Shown here in pieces: positions 1 to 7,056 of a stretch of 32,024 nt of DNA. Location: contig LVAK01000070.1 of the NCBI GenBank assembly GCA_001604035.1, forward strand, positions 1 to 32,024. The letters run 5' to 3'. Source of the stretch: Clostridiales bacterium Firm_05 (GTDB lineage Bacteria; Bacillota; Clostridia; Oscillospirales; Ruminococcaceae). The position numbers and the translations under genes are program-made. Position 1 is the first letter of the stretch; each line of letters opens with the position of its first letter. The notes beneath the pieces are model-generated. The model did no database searches and was not told the DNA's origin. It worked only from the letters and a program-made list of their open reading frames with translations.

Positions 1-522
1 CAATGCGCCTCCCATAAGACCGGCGCTATGGACTGCCCGAACAAGTCTTCCATAAGCGGACTGATGCTGGAGCGGAGTATCCTCAGCGAGCTGAACTGTA
101 TCCTTGAAAAAAACTGCCGGCCTGAGAATATACGCATAGGCGATATCCGAAGTGACCGGCTGAAGGAGCTGGAAAAGAAGCTGTCAGTCCTCCTGGCAAA
201 GCAGAGCAATGCCAAGGATAGGCTTGTTAGAATGTATAAGGATAAGCTGGACGGAACGCTTTCTGATGAGGACTATTTCCTGTTCCGTAAAAGTCTCAGT
301 CAGGAGGAACAGGCTCTGTCTGTACTTATAGAAGATACCGTCCGTCAGATTGAGCTCTGCCGCAGTGAAGCTTCTCACATTGGAAAGAGCGATGTGATTG
401 AAAAGTACATCCCCTTAAACAAGCTTGATCGTACTGCCGCCGATGAGTTCATCGACTGCATCGAGATAGGTTTGGCAGACAAAAACGGCCTGCGTGAAGT
501 ACATATCCGCTGGAAGCTGTGA
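1..522 (+). CDS. Large serine recombinase, C-terminal fragment (cut by left edge)
   Basis: The frame is open to base 1, so only the C-terminal ~173 residues are present. The first residues visible have Cys/Cys spacing like the second half of a recombinase zinc beta-ribbon (Cys in the second codon, then DCPNKSSI). A long charged coiled-coil stretch follows (roughly 40-110), and the end reads DEFIDCIEIG...VHIRWKL. That ending is typical of clostridial large serine integrases, where a late IxxIxVG element is followed by a beta strand. Such enzymes move integrative elements or prophages by catalysis from an N-terminal Ser domain, which lies outside the window. A hairpin follows the stop. The gene is probably the last one of a mobile element whose boundary lies close by. 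Family assignment rests on the pattern of the C-terminus only. Confidence 0.72.
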   Translation, partial: QCASHKTGAMDCPNKSSISGLMLERSILSELNCILEKNCRPENIRIGDIRSDRLKELEKKLSVLLAKQSNAKDRLVRMYKDKLDGTLSDEDYFLFRKSLSQEEQALSVLIEDTVRQIELCRSEASHIGKSDVIEKYIPLNKLDRTAADEFIDCIEIGLADKNGLREVHIRWKL

Positions 523-578
523 ACCGGCCGATGCTGTCTGCCCGGAGGAGAAGCTTAAAGACGCTGTAAACGGGAGCA

Positions 579-610
579 GGGAAGGACCTTTCTTCAGAAA
601 GGTCCTTCCC
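579..610 (+). terminator. Strong 14-bp hairpin downstream of the recombinase
   Basis: A perfect 14-bp inverted repeat (579-592 with 597-610) closes on a TTCA tetraloop. There is no T-tract on either side, so it is terminator-like or a mobile-element end structure rather than a textbook intrinsic terminator. It sits between the recombinase stop and the convergent dockerin gene. The rest of 523-671 shows no gene. Confidence 0.55.
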
Positions 611-671
611 CGGGAAAACATATACTGCTATTAAATGTGATACAGTTATATTAAAAACTTATTATTGCAGA

Positions 672-2981
672 TCAGTCCTCAAGAAGAGTGCGCTGTACTT
701 TAAGAGCGTCCATAGGAGTTATTCCATCGCCGGTATTGTAGATATCAGCGTTGAACTCACCTCTTGAGTTGAGCTTGTATTTGTCAGGGTTGGAGATAGT
801 CTGCATTATGAGAACAGCATCGTTCATCTTGAGAACACCGTCGTCAGATGCGTCACCTGTACGTTCTGTTGGAAGAGGAGTATATACGTGTGCAGGTGTT
901 TTAGTGCCGTCTGCTCCCTCAGGGATAGCGTGCATAAGTTCTTCAGCAAAACCAAAGAGACTGTGATTGTAATTATCGTTGAATCGGTCGATCGTGCCGT
1001 ATTTTGAAACGTATATGCCTGCGAAGAGCGCATCTGAGCTGTCGCATGAAAGTCCGTTGTTGTTGCAGTCAAAGTGCTTTGAAAGGAATTCTATATCTGG
1101 CTCCCAGTCGAAGAAGTCCATATTACTGAAACATCTTTCAATATAGTTAGAGAAGCTGTCGTCAATAGGTCTGTATGTTTTTTCACGGTTATAAAGGATA
1201 CCTAAAATAGTAAGATCCATTTCGTCAAGATCTCCGTCGCCGTCCATGTCAGGTTCAGCTATCTCTCCGTTTTGAATTGCCTGTTCGTACATAGCATAGG
1301 TGTATTTCAGATAATTTGGATTCGGGCTGTGCCAGGTGAGAATATCACAATAATCATTGTAATTGACCAGACCTGCTTCGATAGCGAGAACTCTTGCTTC
1401 GCCAAGGTAACTATATCCGTATCCGTTGATACCTGACATATGCTCTATCATTTCATTTGTGAAATCGTCTGTAAAGCCTAATGAGGTCACTCTGTTATGG
1501 AAGTAATCATAGCAGAACTGAGGATCGAGCCATTCCTCTGAAAAATCATAGTTTTTCATAAAGTATCTTATCATATATGTTCCGATCGGACTTATGGAGG
1601 CATCAATAAATGGATGTTCTACAGTGTATTCGGCACAGTTTCTGATAGTTGTTTCATCAAGTGGGATCTCGTGGATATACTCATTCAAAGGTATTGATAC
1701 TCCGTCGATAGGTTCTTTGCCCAGAAGATCATCATAGTAATGCAGTTTCATCCAGCCTGGATTTCTATAATATACATTTTCGTAATTATCCAGAACAGCA
1801 GCATATGATGCTTTAACAATACCGCCCCATGAGCCGGCATAATCTGAGAATATCCAGAAATCAAAGCAATCCTTTATATCTGTGATACCGTCTTCATTGA
1901 AATCGAAACTTACATTGTTTTCCTTGTCATATTTTTCGGCGTAGCCGAATCCAAGAGTGCCGGGACGGCAATATGAAGCCATATACCAGCTATCAGATGC
2001 TATGCTGCCGTCGAGGGTACAGAAGTTGTTTATATCGTAGTCTGATGGTATTATTCCGTTATTGTTGTAATAGTAATTAAAAAAAGTCCAATCATTATAC
2101 TGAATGATCATTTCATCCGGATCGATAAGCTCTCCGTTTTCATCGAAATTCTCGCTGCCGATAATATTTATGCGTTCTTCCCTTGTAAAATATTTGGCAA
2201 AATTTCCGTTGTCATCATTGACTTCTTTGCGGCTTTGATTATCACATAAGAAAACTGCAAAGCAATCACGGATATCAAAATTTCCGTCTCCGTTCAGGTC
2301 AGTCCTGAGTTCACCGGAATCAAATTTTTCAAAATACTCCATATTGTCGGCGGCCGCATACCTATCCTCTCCATAGCGGACGATAGGCGAAGTGCTTACA
2401 GGAGCAGTATTTGTCATTGTAGATGCCGCAGCTAAAGCTGCTAAGAATTTTTTTATCATAGTTATTCCCTCCTCTTGGGTTATAGGTCTATAGTTTTCTA
2501 TATCATGTGACTTAACTGCGGAGGTTGTGACTGACGGCTTCTGATAAGAAACATATGCCGCAGTCGAGACCGCAGTGTCCGGAATTTTTTCTGCTCCGGA
2601 CTGTGAAGTGGTAGTAATGCTGCTGTTGCTTATAGCTGATACCTGTGGAATACTTACGGTGGATGTTTTGCTGCTTCCGTGAACTGGTGCGGCAGTAGTT
2701 ACCGTAACGGTATGTTCAGCGTTTTTATTTGTTACAGTTGTGCTTGGAACGATATTATCCATATCTTCTGAAGAGATGATGTTGCTGTGCTCCTCGAAGT
2801 CCTTGGAGGAAGCTTTGCTGAGTGCCCCACCGTTCCACAGTGCAAAGGCGGCAGCTGCTGCTGTGCAGACTCCGGCGGCTGCGGCAGTTATCTTTTTTAT
2901 ACGGACACTGCGTGCCTGCTTTTCGGCTATTATCTGATCGCCACGCTGTTTGACGATGGCAGCCATTTCTTTATAATCCAT
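672..2981 (-). CDS. Anti-sigma-like membrane protein fused in frame to a secreted dockerin protein
   Basis: 769 residues. Residues 1-30 are a short charged cytoplasmic segment, followed by one hydrophobic helix (about 30-50) and a Ser/Thr-rich linker (about 52-165). This layout is expected of a membrane anti-sigma factor, and the gene overlaps the upstream ECF sigma gene by 11 bp with its own AAAGGAGG site. From Met175 a second signal-peptide-like segment begins (MIKKFLAAL...). The large C-terminal part contains EF-hand/half-dockerin loops at 228-239, 360-371 and 578-589, a looser one near 638-650, and a terminal dockerin whose first loop is 710-721 (DASDDGVLKMND). No zinc anti-sigma motif is seen. 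The dockerin should bind a cohesin outside the cell. Anti-sigma function is inferred from position and topology. The second hydrophobic segment raises the possibility of two products (see the internal start). Confidence 0.75.
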   Translation of the reverse strand: MDYKEMAAIVKQRGDQIIAEKQARSVRIKKITAAAAGVCTAAAAAFALWNGGALSKASSKDFEEHSNIISSEDMDNIVPSTTVTNKNAEHTVTVTTAAPVHGSSKTSTVSIPQVSAISNSSITTTSQSGAEKIPDTAVSTAAYVSYQKPSVTTSAVKSHDIENYRPITQEEGITMIKKFLAALAAASTMTNTAPVSTSPIVRYGEDRYAAADNMEYFEKFDSGELRTDLNGDGNFDIRDCFAVFLCDNQSRKEVNDDNGNFAKYFTREERINIIGSENFDENGELIDPDEMIIQYNDWTFFNYYYNNNGIIPSDYDINNFCTLDGSIASDSWYMASYCRPGTLGFGYAEKYDKENNVSFDFNEDGITDIKDCFDFWIFSDYAGSWGGIVKASYAAVLDNYENVYYRNPGWMKLHYYDDLLGKEPIDGVSIPLNEYIHEIPLDETTIRNCAEYTVEHPFIDASISPIGTYMIRYFMKNYDFSEEWLDPQFCYDYFHNRVTSLGFTDDFTNEMIEHMSGINGYGYSYLGEARVLAIEAGLVNYNDYCDILTWHSPNPNYLKYTYAMYEQAIQNGEIAEPDMDGDGDLDEMDLTILGILYNREKTYRPIDDSFSNYIERCFSNMDFFDWEPDIEFLSKHFDCNNNGLSCDSSDALFAGIYVSKYGTIDRFNDNYNHSLFGFAEELMHAIPEGADGTKTPAHVYTPLPTERTGDASDDGVLKMNDAVLIMQTISNPDKYKLNSRGEFNADIYNTGDGITPMDALKVQRTLLED
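2457..2473 (-). promoter_or_regulatory. Internal ribosome site and ATG for a nested secreted dockerin product
   Basis: On the minus strand AGGAGGG (2467-2473) lies 7 nt before an in-frame ATG (2457-2459) at codon 175 of the 769-codon frame. The codons after it encode Met-Ile-Lys-Lys followed by a hydrophobic Ala/Leu run and a polar segment, as in a Sec signal peptide. Initiation here would give a 595-residue secreted dockerin protein lacking the anti-sigma-like part. Confidence 0.5.
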
Positions 2982-3525
2982 AATATACCGCCCCCTCCTT
3001 TGTCAGTTCTTTTTTTAGTATTTGCTTTGCCCTGTACAGCAGGTCTCTTACCTGTTTATTGGACTTGTTCATTATCTTTGCAGCTTCGTCGTTGGTGAAG
3101 TTTTCAAAGAATACCAGGCATATGGCCTGACTGTATTCGGGTTTCAGCTTTGAGACGATCCTGCGGAGGTCGGCCCGCATCTCGTCCTTGTCGACCTTCT
3201 TTTCTATATCATTCCCGTCGGAAATGTAATATGCTTCTTCGAGAGGAGTACAGGATAACTTCGAGAGCTTCCGTACTGAATCATAAGCCTTGTTTCGACC
3301 TATCGTGTATATCCAGGTCTTGAATGCGCCGCTGCCCTTGAAACGGGGCTTGTCAACGTAGAGCTTGACGAATGTATCGATAGCTGCCTCTTCGGCCAGC
3401 TGCATATCTCTGGTTATACTGTAAAGGTAATAAACGAGACCGTCTTTGTATTCTTTTATTATCTCATCGATAGCATCTTTATCTCCCGACAGGAAACGGC
3501 TGTAGCTACTTGAACCGTTATCCAT
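2971..3525 (-). CDS. ECF-type RNA polymerase sigma factor
   Basis: 184 residues, the usual ECF size. Region 2 spans about residues 7-65 (FLSGDKDAIDEIIKEYKD..., then an EEAAIDTFVKLY segment and FKTWIYTIGRN). Region 4 spans about 125-178, with a helix-turn-helix reading FTNDEAAKIMNKSNKQVRDL followed by YRAKQILKKEL. It directs RNA polymerase to a specific promoter set, normally held inactive by a cognate anti-sigma factor, here the overlapping downstream gene. The start is set by AAAGGAGGAACAGC-ATG. The operon is divergent from the GH5 cellulase gene across about 410 bp, so plant polysaccharide sensing is a reasonable inference but is not shown by the sequence. Confidence 0.9.
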   Translation of the reverse strand: MDNGSSSYSRFLSGDKDAIDEIIKEYKDGLVYYLYSITRDMQLAEEAAIDTFVKLYVDKPRFKGSGAFKTWIYTIGRNKAYDSVRKLSKLSCTPLEEAYYISDGNDIEKKVDKDEMRADLRRIVSKLKPEYSQAICLVFFENFTNDEAAKIMNKSNKQVRDLLYRAKQILKKELTKEGAVYYGL

Positions 3526-3661
3526 GCTGTTCCTCCTTTCGCAGGAAATATTTCCGTTTGTTACTTATACGAAAAAAATCAGGATGTTGTCGCAGTAAAA
3601 ATAAAAAAATCCCGGAAAATTTTTTCAGCGGCATTACTGAGCTTCGTTTTTCTTTATATAA

Positions 3662-3690
3662 AATATACCATATAAGTGCGGACAAATCAA
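3662..3690 (-). promoter_or_regulatory. Sigma-A-like promoter of the ECF sigma operon
   Basis: The minus strand reads TTGATT (3685-3690), 17 nt, TATATT (3662-3667), which would leave a ~130-nt leader before the ATG at 3525. If real, the sigma gene is at least partly transcribed by the housekeeping polymerase. I saw no clear ECF-type -35/-10 pair in the region. Confidence 0.45.
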
Positions 3691-3785
3691 TCACGCAGGC
3701 GTAAGAGCTGCAGCGTATAAATATTATCATATTCATTGATCGTCAATACAATTCTCCTAAAGCTACAAAAAAGCACCTTTTTTAT

Positions 3786-3836
3786 TGGTTAAAACCACCA
3801 AAAGAAGAGAAGATTATTCTACACGTCAAACGTGTA
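3786..3836. promoter_or_regulatory. Two candidate operator dyads upstream of the GH5 promoter
   Basis: Dyad one is TGGTT-AA-AACCA at 3786-3797. Dyad two is TACACG-TCAAA-CGTGTA at 3820-3836 with perfect 6-bp arms, ending 18 bp before the -35 of the GH5 promoter. The position suits a repressor or activator site, but no regulator can be named. Confidence 0.35.
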
Positions 3837-3854
3837 CAACATAGCTTGTTTTTG

Positions 3855-3883
3855 TTGACTTGTTTTGAGCAATGTGATAAAAT
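3855..3883 (+). promoter_or_regulatory. Promoter of the GH5-esterase gene
   Basis: TTGACT (3855-3860), 17-nt spacer, TAAAAT (3878-3883), with a predicted start near 3890 and a ~49-nt leader ending in an AAGGAGG ribosome site. It is a near-consensus sigma-A promoter. Confidence 0.65.
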
Positions 3884-3938
3884 GAAAATGAAATAGTGTG
3901 TGCAGGCACTATTAAATTAAAAAAGGAGGATGTTCACA

Positions 3939-6788
3939 ATGAGATCATTCATCAGAAGGACGGTAAGCATTGCCGCAGCTGCCGCCTGTATGCTGACGAG
4001 CCTGCATTTCACGTATATCACGGAAGTGAAGGAAGCTGACGCAGCAAGCGGCATGAACGCCTTTGAGATCACCCGTGAGATGAAGATAGGCTGGAATATA
4101 GGCAACAGCCTTGACGCAACAGGAGGTGCCGGTTATTCAGGCGTAAACACTGAGGTTAGCTGGGGCAACCCAAAGACAACTAAGGCGATGATAGACACAG
4201 TTAAGGCGAAGGGTTTTAATACGGTAAGAATACCTACCACATGGTATCCTCATCTGGACGGAAGCAACAACATCGACAGTGCATGGATGGCGAGAGTCAA
4301 GGAGGTCGTTGATTACTGTATCGACGATGATATGTACGTTATCCTAAATGTACACCATGAGGACTGGGTAAATGTTTCTCAGTTCAACGATCAGACCTAC
4401 CAGAATGCAGAGAAAAAGATCACTGACATCTGGAGCCAGGTGTCAGAGGAGTTCAAGGACTACGATCAGCACCTCGTTTTCGAGGGCATGAACGAGCCCC
4501 GTCAGACAGGAAATGCCGCTGTAAGTCAGTGGGGCAACGGTGAGGGCGACAACGGCTACTCATGGAACTATATCAACAAGCTCAATGCAAAGTTCGTTGA
4601 GACTGTCCGCAAGCAGGGCTCGTCTTCAAATAAGGAGCGTCTCCTTATGCTGCCAGGCTATTGTGCTTCTTCGGATATGAAGGCTATACGTGCAGTAACA
4701 TTCCCGTCAAACTGCGGAAATGTGGCTTACTCTGTACACGCTTATCTGCCATACTATTTCACAATGGCAGAGGATTCATATTCCAACCACAACTATCCCG
4801 GACAGAGCGGCTGGGGTGAAAATTATACCGAATCCATCAATTCCTTCTTCAGCGGCCTCAAACAGCTTGAGGACGAGAAGAATATCCCGGTAGTCATCGG
4901 TGAGTTCAGCGCTTCAAACTTCGACAATCTCAGCGCACGTAAGGCATGGGCAAAGGATTATATTACACAGGCTAAGAAAGCCGGTATTCCATGTATACTC
5001 TGGGATAATAACGTTGAGGGCGGAAACGGCGGTGAATCTCACGGCTATCTCAACAGAAGCAGCAATTCATGGTATTCAGCCTCAGAGGGTGTCATCGACA
5101 CTATGATGTCAGTTATCAACGACGATTCTATCCTCTGGGCAGGCAAGGCTGCTCCTGTCAGAACCACCACTACAACTACGACACCGATCATAACAACAAC
5201 TAAACCTGAGCCATCAGAGCCTTATCCATATGACAACTATTTTGTCAATGACTTTGAAAACGGCACTGATGACTGGTCCGGCAGGGGAAGCGCTTCTGTC
5301 AGCACAGATAAGAAGAACTACTACGCTGGCTCTTCCTCACTCTATGTTTCCGGCAGAGAGAAGGAGTGGAACGGTTGTGCAATACCGCTCTCATCTGATC
5401 TTTTTGTGCCCGGTGAGACCTACAGCTTCAGTGCGGCAGTCCTCCAGAAGAGCGGCTCGGATGTGACTATCCAGATGTCTCTCCAGCAGGGTGACGGCAA
5501 TGGGGCTTCCTACAATCATATTGCTGACTGCTCGGCAAAGAGCGGCGAATGGACAAAGATCGAGAACGTTGAGTTTACTATCCCTGATAAGAGCGGCGAT
5601 CTTATCCTTTACTTCGAGACTCCTGAGGGCTCAGGTGATCTCTGCGATTTCTATGTGGATCAGGTACAGGTCTCAAAGGCTAATGTTCCGTCAAAGGTAG
5701 TTACCGGTCAGGGAACTGTTGAAAGCTCAAATGTTGATCCTCAGCCTCACGGCAGCGGAAGTCTCAGCAAGGACGGCGTTATAAAGATAATGCCTATCGG
5801 CGATTCAATTACCTTCGGAATGGGCGATACCGGCGGATACAGAAAGTTCCTCTATCATTTCCTTAAGGAAAAGGGCTATACTCAGATCGATATGGTGGGT
5901 CCGGAGGGACAGAATTCTGCTTCCTTCAATTACAATGGACAGAATGTACAGTATGATGACAACAACGCCGGCTACAGCGGATATACTATCGTTCAGAAGT
6001 ATCCTATCCCGAGCTGGGGCGAAAACGGTCTCCTTGAAAAGCTCCAGAGCAAGAACGCTATCGCAAGTGCAAAACCTGATATCGTGCTCCTCATCATAGG
6101 TACAAACGATATGACTGCAAACCGTGATCTCAGCGAGTGCGAGACAGATCTTCACTCACTGCTGGATTATATCCTCAAGGATCTTCCCGCAGACAGTATG
6201 ATCTTCATAGGCTCCATACCTGAGTTTACCGCATACGGCGGAAACTCCCAGCGAGTTGCAAACTATAACAAGACTGTCAAGAAGGTGGCTGATGAATATG
6301 CTTCTTCCGGAAAGAACGTACAGTTTGCTGATGTTCACGGCTGCCTTAACGGCATGAGCGATATCGGCAATGACCAGCTCCACCCGAATTCCGGCGGTTA
6401 TGAGAAGATCGGTAAGTTCTGGGCAGGTATCATTGATAATTATGTTGCATCAGCTGCTCCGATAGTTACAACTACAACAACGACTACAACCACCACAACA
6501 ACTACTACCACTACAACAACAGCACCTCCTTCACCGCAGGCTACTGTATGGGGAGATGCAGATGATGACGGCGTTGTTAAGATGAATGATGCAGTCCTCA
6601 TAATGCAGGCTCTTTCAAATGCAGACCGCTACGGCCTCGAGGGAACTGACAGCACTCACATAAAACAGCAGGGATGGGTGAATGCAAATGTTTACGACAA
6701 CAGCACCAGCGGAATAACTCCACAGGACGCTTTGCAGATACAGAGATTCCTGCTTGGACTGGTGACGAGCCTTACTCCGAAAACATAA
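3939..6788 (+). CDS. Multidomain cellulosomal enzyme: GH5 - CBM - SGNH/CE3-like esterase - dockerin
   Basis: 949 residues from the ATG at 3939. An ATG at 3930 lies at the edge of the AAGGAGG ribosome site and is rejected. After a signal peptide (~1-37), a GH5 domain spans ~40-400 with GWNIGNSLDA, the acid/base Glu186 in MNEP and the nucleophile Glu322 in VIGEF. The pattern resembles subfamily GH5_4 (endoglucanase/xyloglucanase). A Thr-rich linker leads to a beta-sandwich CBM4/9/22-like module (~432-580). An SGNH hydrolase (~615-838) follows, with GDS (Ser623), GTND (Asn723) and DxxHPN (Asp812/His815), resembling CE3 acetylxylan esterases. An 18-Thr linker (844-861) joins the C-terminal dockerin (first loop 873-884). 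The enzyme should hydrolyse beta-glucan backbones and remove acetyl groups while docked on a scaffoldin. Confidence 0.93.
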   Translation: MRSFIRRTVSIAAAAACMLTSLHFTYITEVKEADAASGMNAFEITREMKIGWNIGNSLDATGGAGYSGVNTEVSWGNPKTTKAMIDTVKAKGFNTVRIPTTWYPHLDGSNNIDSAWMARVKEVVDYCIDDDMYVILNVHHEDWVNVSQFNDQTYQNAEKKITDIWSQVSEEFKDYDQHLVFEGMNEPRQTGNAAVSQWGNGEGDNGYSWNYINKLNAKFVETVRKQGSSSNKERLLMLPGYCASSDMKAIRAVTFPSNCGNVAYSVHAYLPYYFTMAEDSYSNHNYPGQSGWGENYTESINSFFSGLKQLEDEKNIPVVIGEFSASNFDNLSARKAWAKDYITQAKKAGIPCILWDNNVEGGNGGESHGYLNRSSNSWYSASEGVIDTMMSVINDDSILWAGKAAPVRTTTTTTTPIITTTKPEPSEPYPYDNYFVNDFENGTDDWSGRGSASVSTDKKNYYAGSSSLYVSGREKEWNGCAIPLSSDLFVPGETYSFSAAVLQKSGSDVTIQMSLQQGDGNGASYNHIADCSAKSGEWTKIENVEFTIPDKSGDLILYFETPEGSGDLCDFYVDQVQVSKANVPSKVVTGQGTVESSNVDPQPHGSGSLSKDGVIKIMPIGDSITFGMGDTGGYRKFLYHFLKEKGYTQIDMVGPEGQNSASFNYNGQNVQYDDNNAGYSGYTIVQKYPIPSWGENGLLEKLQSKNAIASAKPDIVLLIIGTNDMTANRDLSECETDLHSLLDYILKDLPADSMIFIGSIPEFTAYGGNSQRVANYNKTVKKVADEYASSGKNVQFADVHGCLNGMSDIGNDQLHPNSGGYEKIGKFWAGIIDNYVASAAPIVTTTTTTTTTTTTTTTTTTAPPSPQATVWGDADDDGVVKMNDAVLIMQALSNADRYGLEGTDSTHIKQQGWVNANVYDNSTSGITPQDALQIQRFLLGLVTSLTPKT
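6468..6521 (+). repeat. ACN codon repeat encoding an 18-Thr linker
   Basis: Eighteen consecutive threonine codons (mixed ACA/ACT/ACC/ACG) separate the esterase from the dockerin. A shorter Thr run separates the GH5 and CBM. These are flexible, probably glycosylated linkers whose length could vary in frame by slippage. Confidence 0.85.
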
Positions 6789-6811
6789 ATGAAATGACCT
6801 GAAGCAGGTGT

Positions 6812-6848
6812 GGCGTGATAAGAAAAAATCTTATCACGCCGCTTTTTT
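6812..6848 (+). terminator. Rho-independent terminator after the GH5 gene
   Basis: A 12-bp perfect stem (6812-6823 with 6829-6840), an AAAAA loop and six Ts (6843-6848), starting 24 bp after the stop codon. Confidence 0.92.
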
Positions 6849-7056
6849 ACATTTAAATATGTATATAAAGTGAATTGCGTAAATGTATATAGAATTTTCC
6901 GCTTGGGTAATAAAATAATTATACATTTGGCCGATTATGAAAAAATGCTGTCCGATAGGACAATATTGCTGCGAGCGTGCTATTTGGAAAGACTGGTACC
7001 TGGGTCCAAAGCATTGCTTCCGGCTTTCCTAAAATATATTTTGAAAGGATAATTTT
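6849..7056 (+). other. Intergenic leader of the peptidase gene, no gene seen
   Basis: About 208 AT-rich bases. I see no clear -35/-10 pair and no credible protein; a 60-codon frame here has no ribosome site. A possible weak fold occurs around 6984-7010 (TTGGA...TCCAA). The SD GAAAGGA (7043-7049) precedes the ATG at 7057. Confidence 0.4.

Noticed and set aside
3518-3736. 72-codon minus-strand frame upstream of the sigma gene
   Set aside because: It spans the predicted promoter and ribosome site of the sigma gene; no protein-like features.
3930-3938. Upstream ATG of the GH5 gene
   Set aside because: It abuts the AAGGAGG ribosome site and cannot be served by it; ATG 3939 has the correct spacing.
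6870-7052. 60-codon frame before the peptidase gene
   Set aside because: No ribosome site, no recognisable composition, and it ends in the leader of the peptidase gene.
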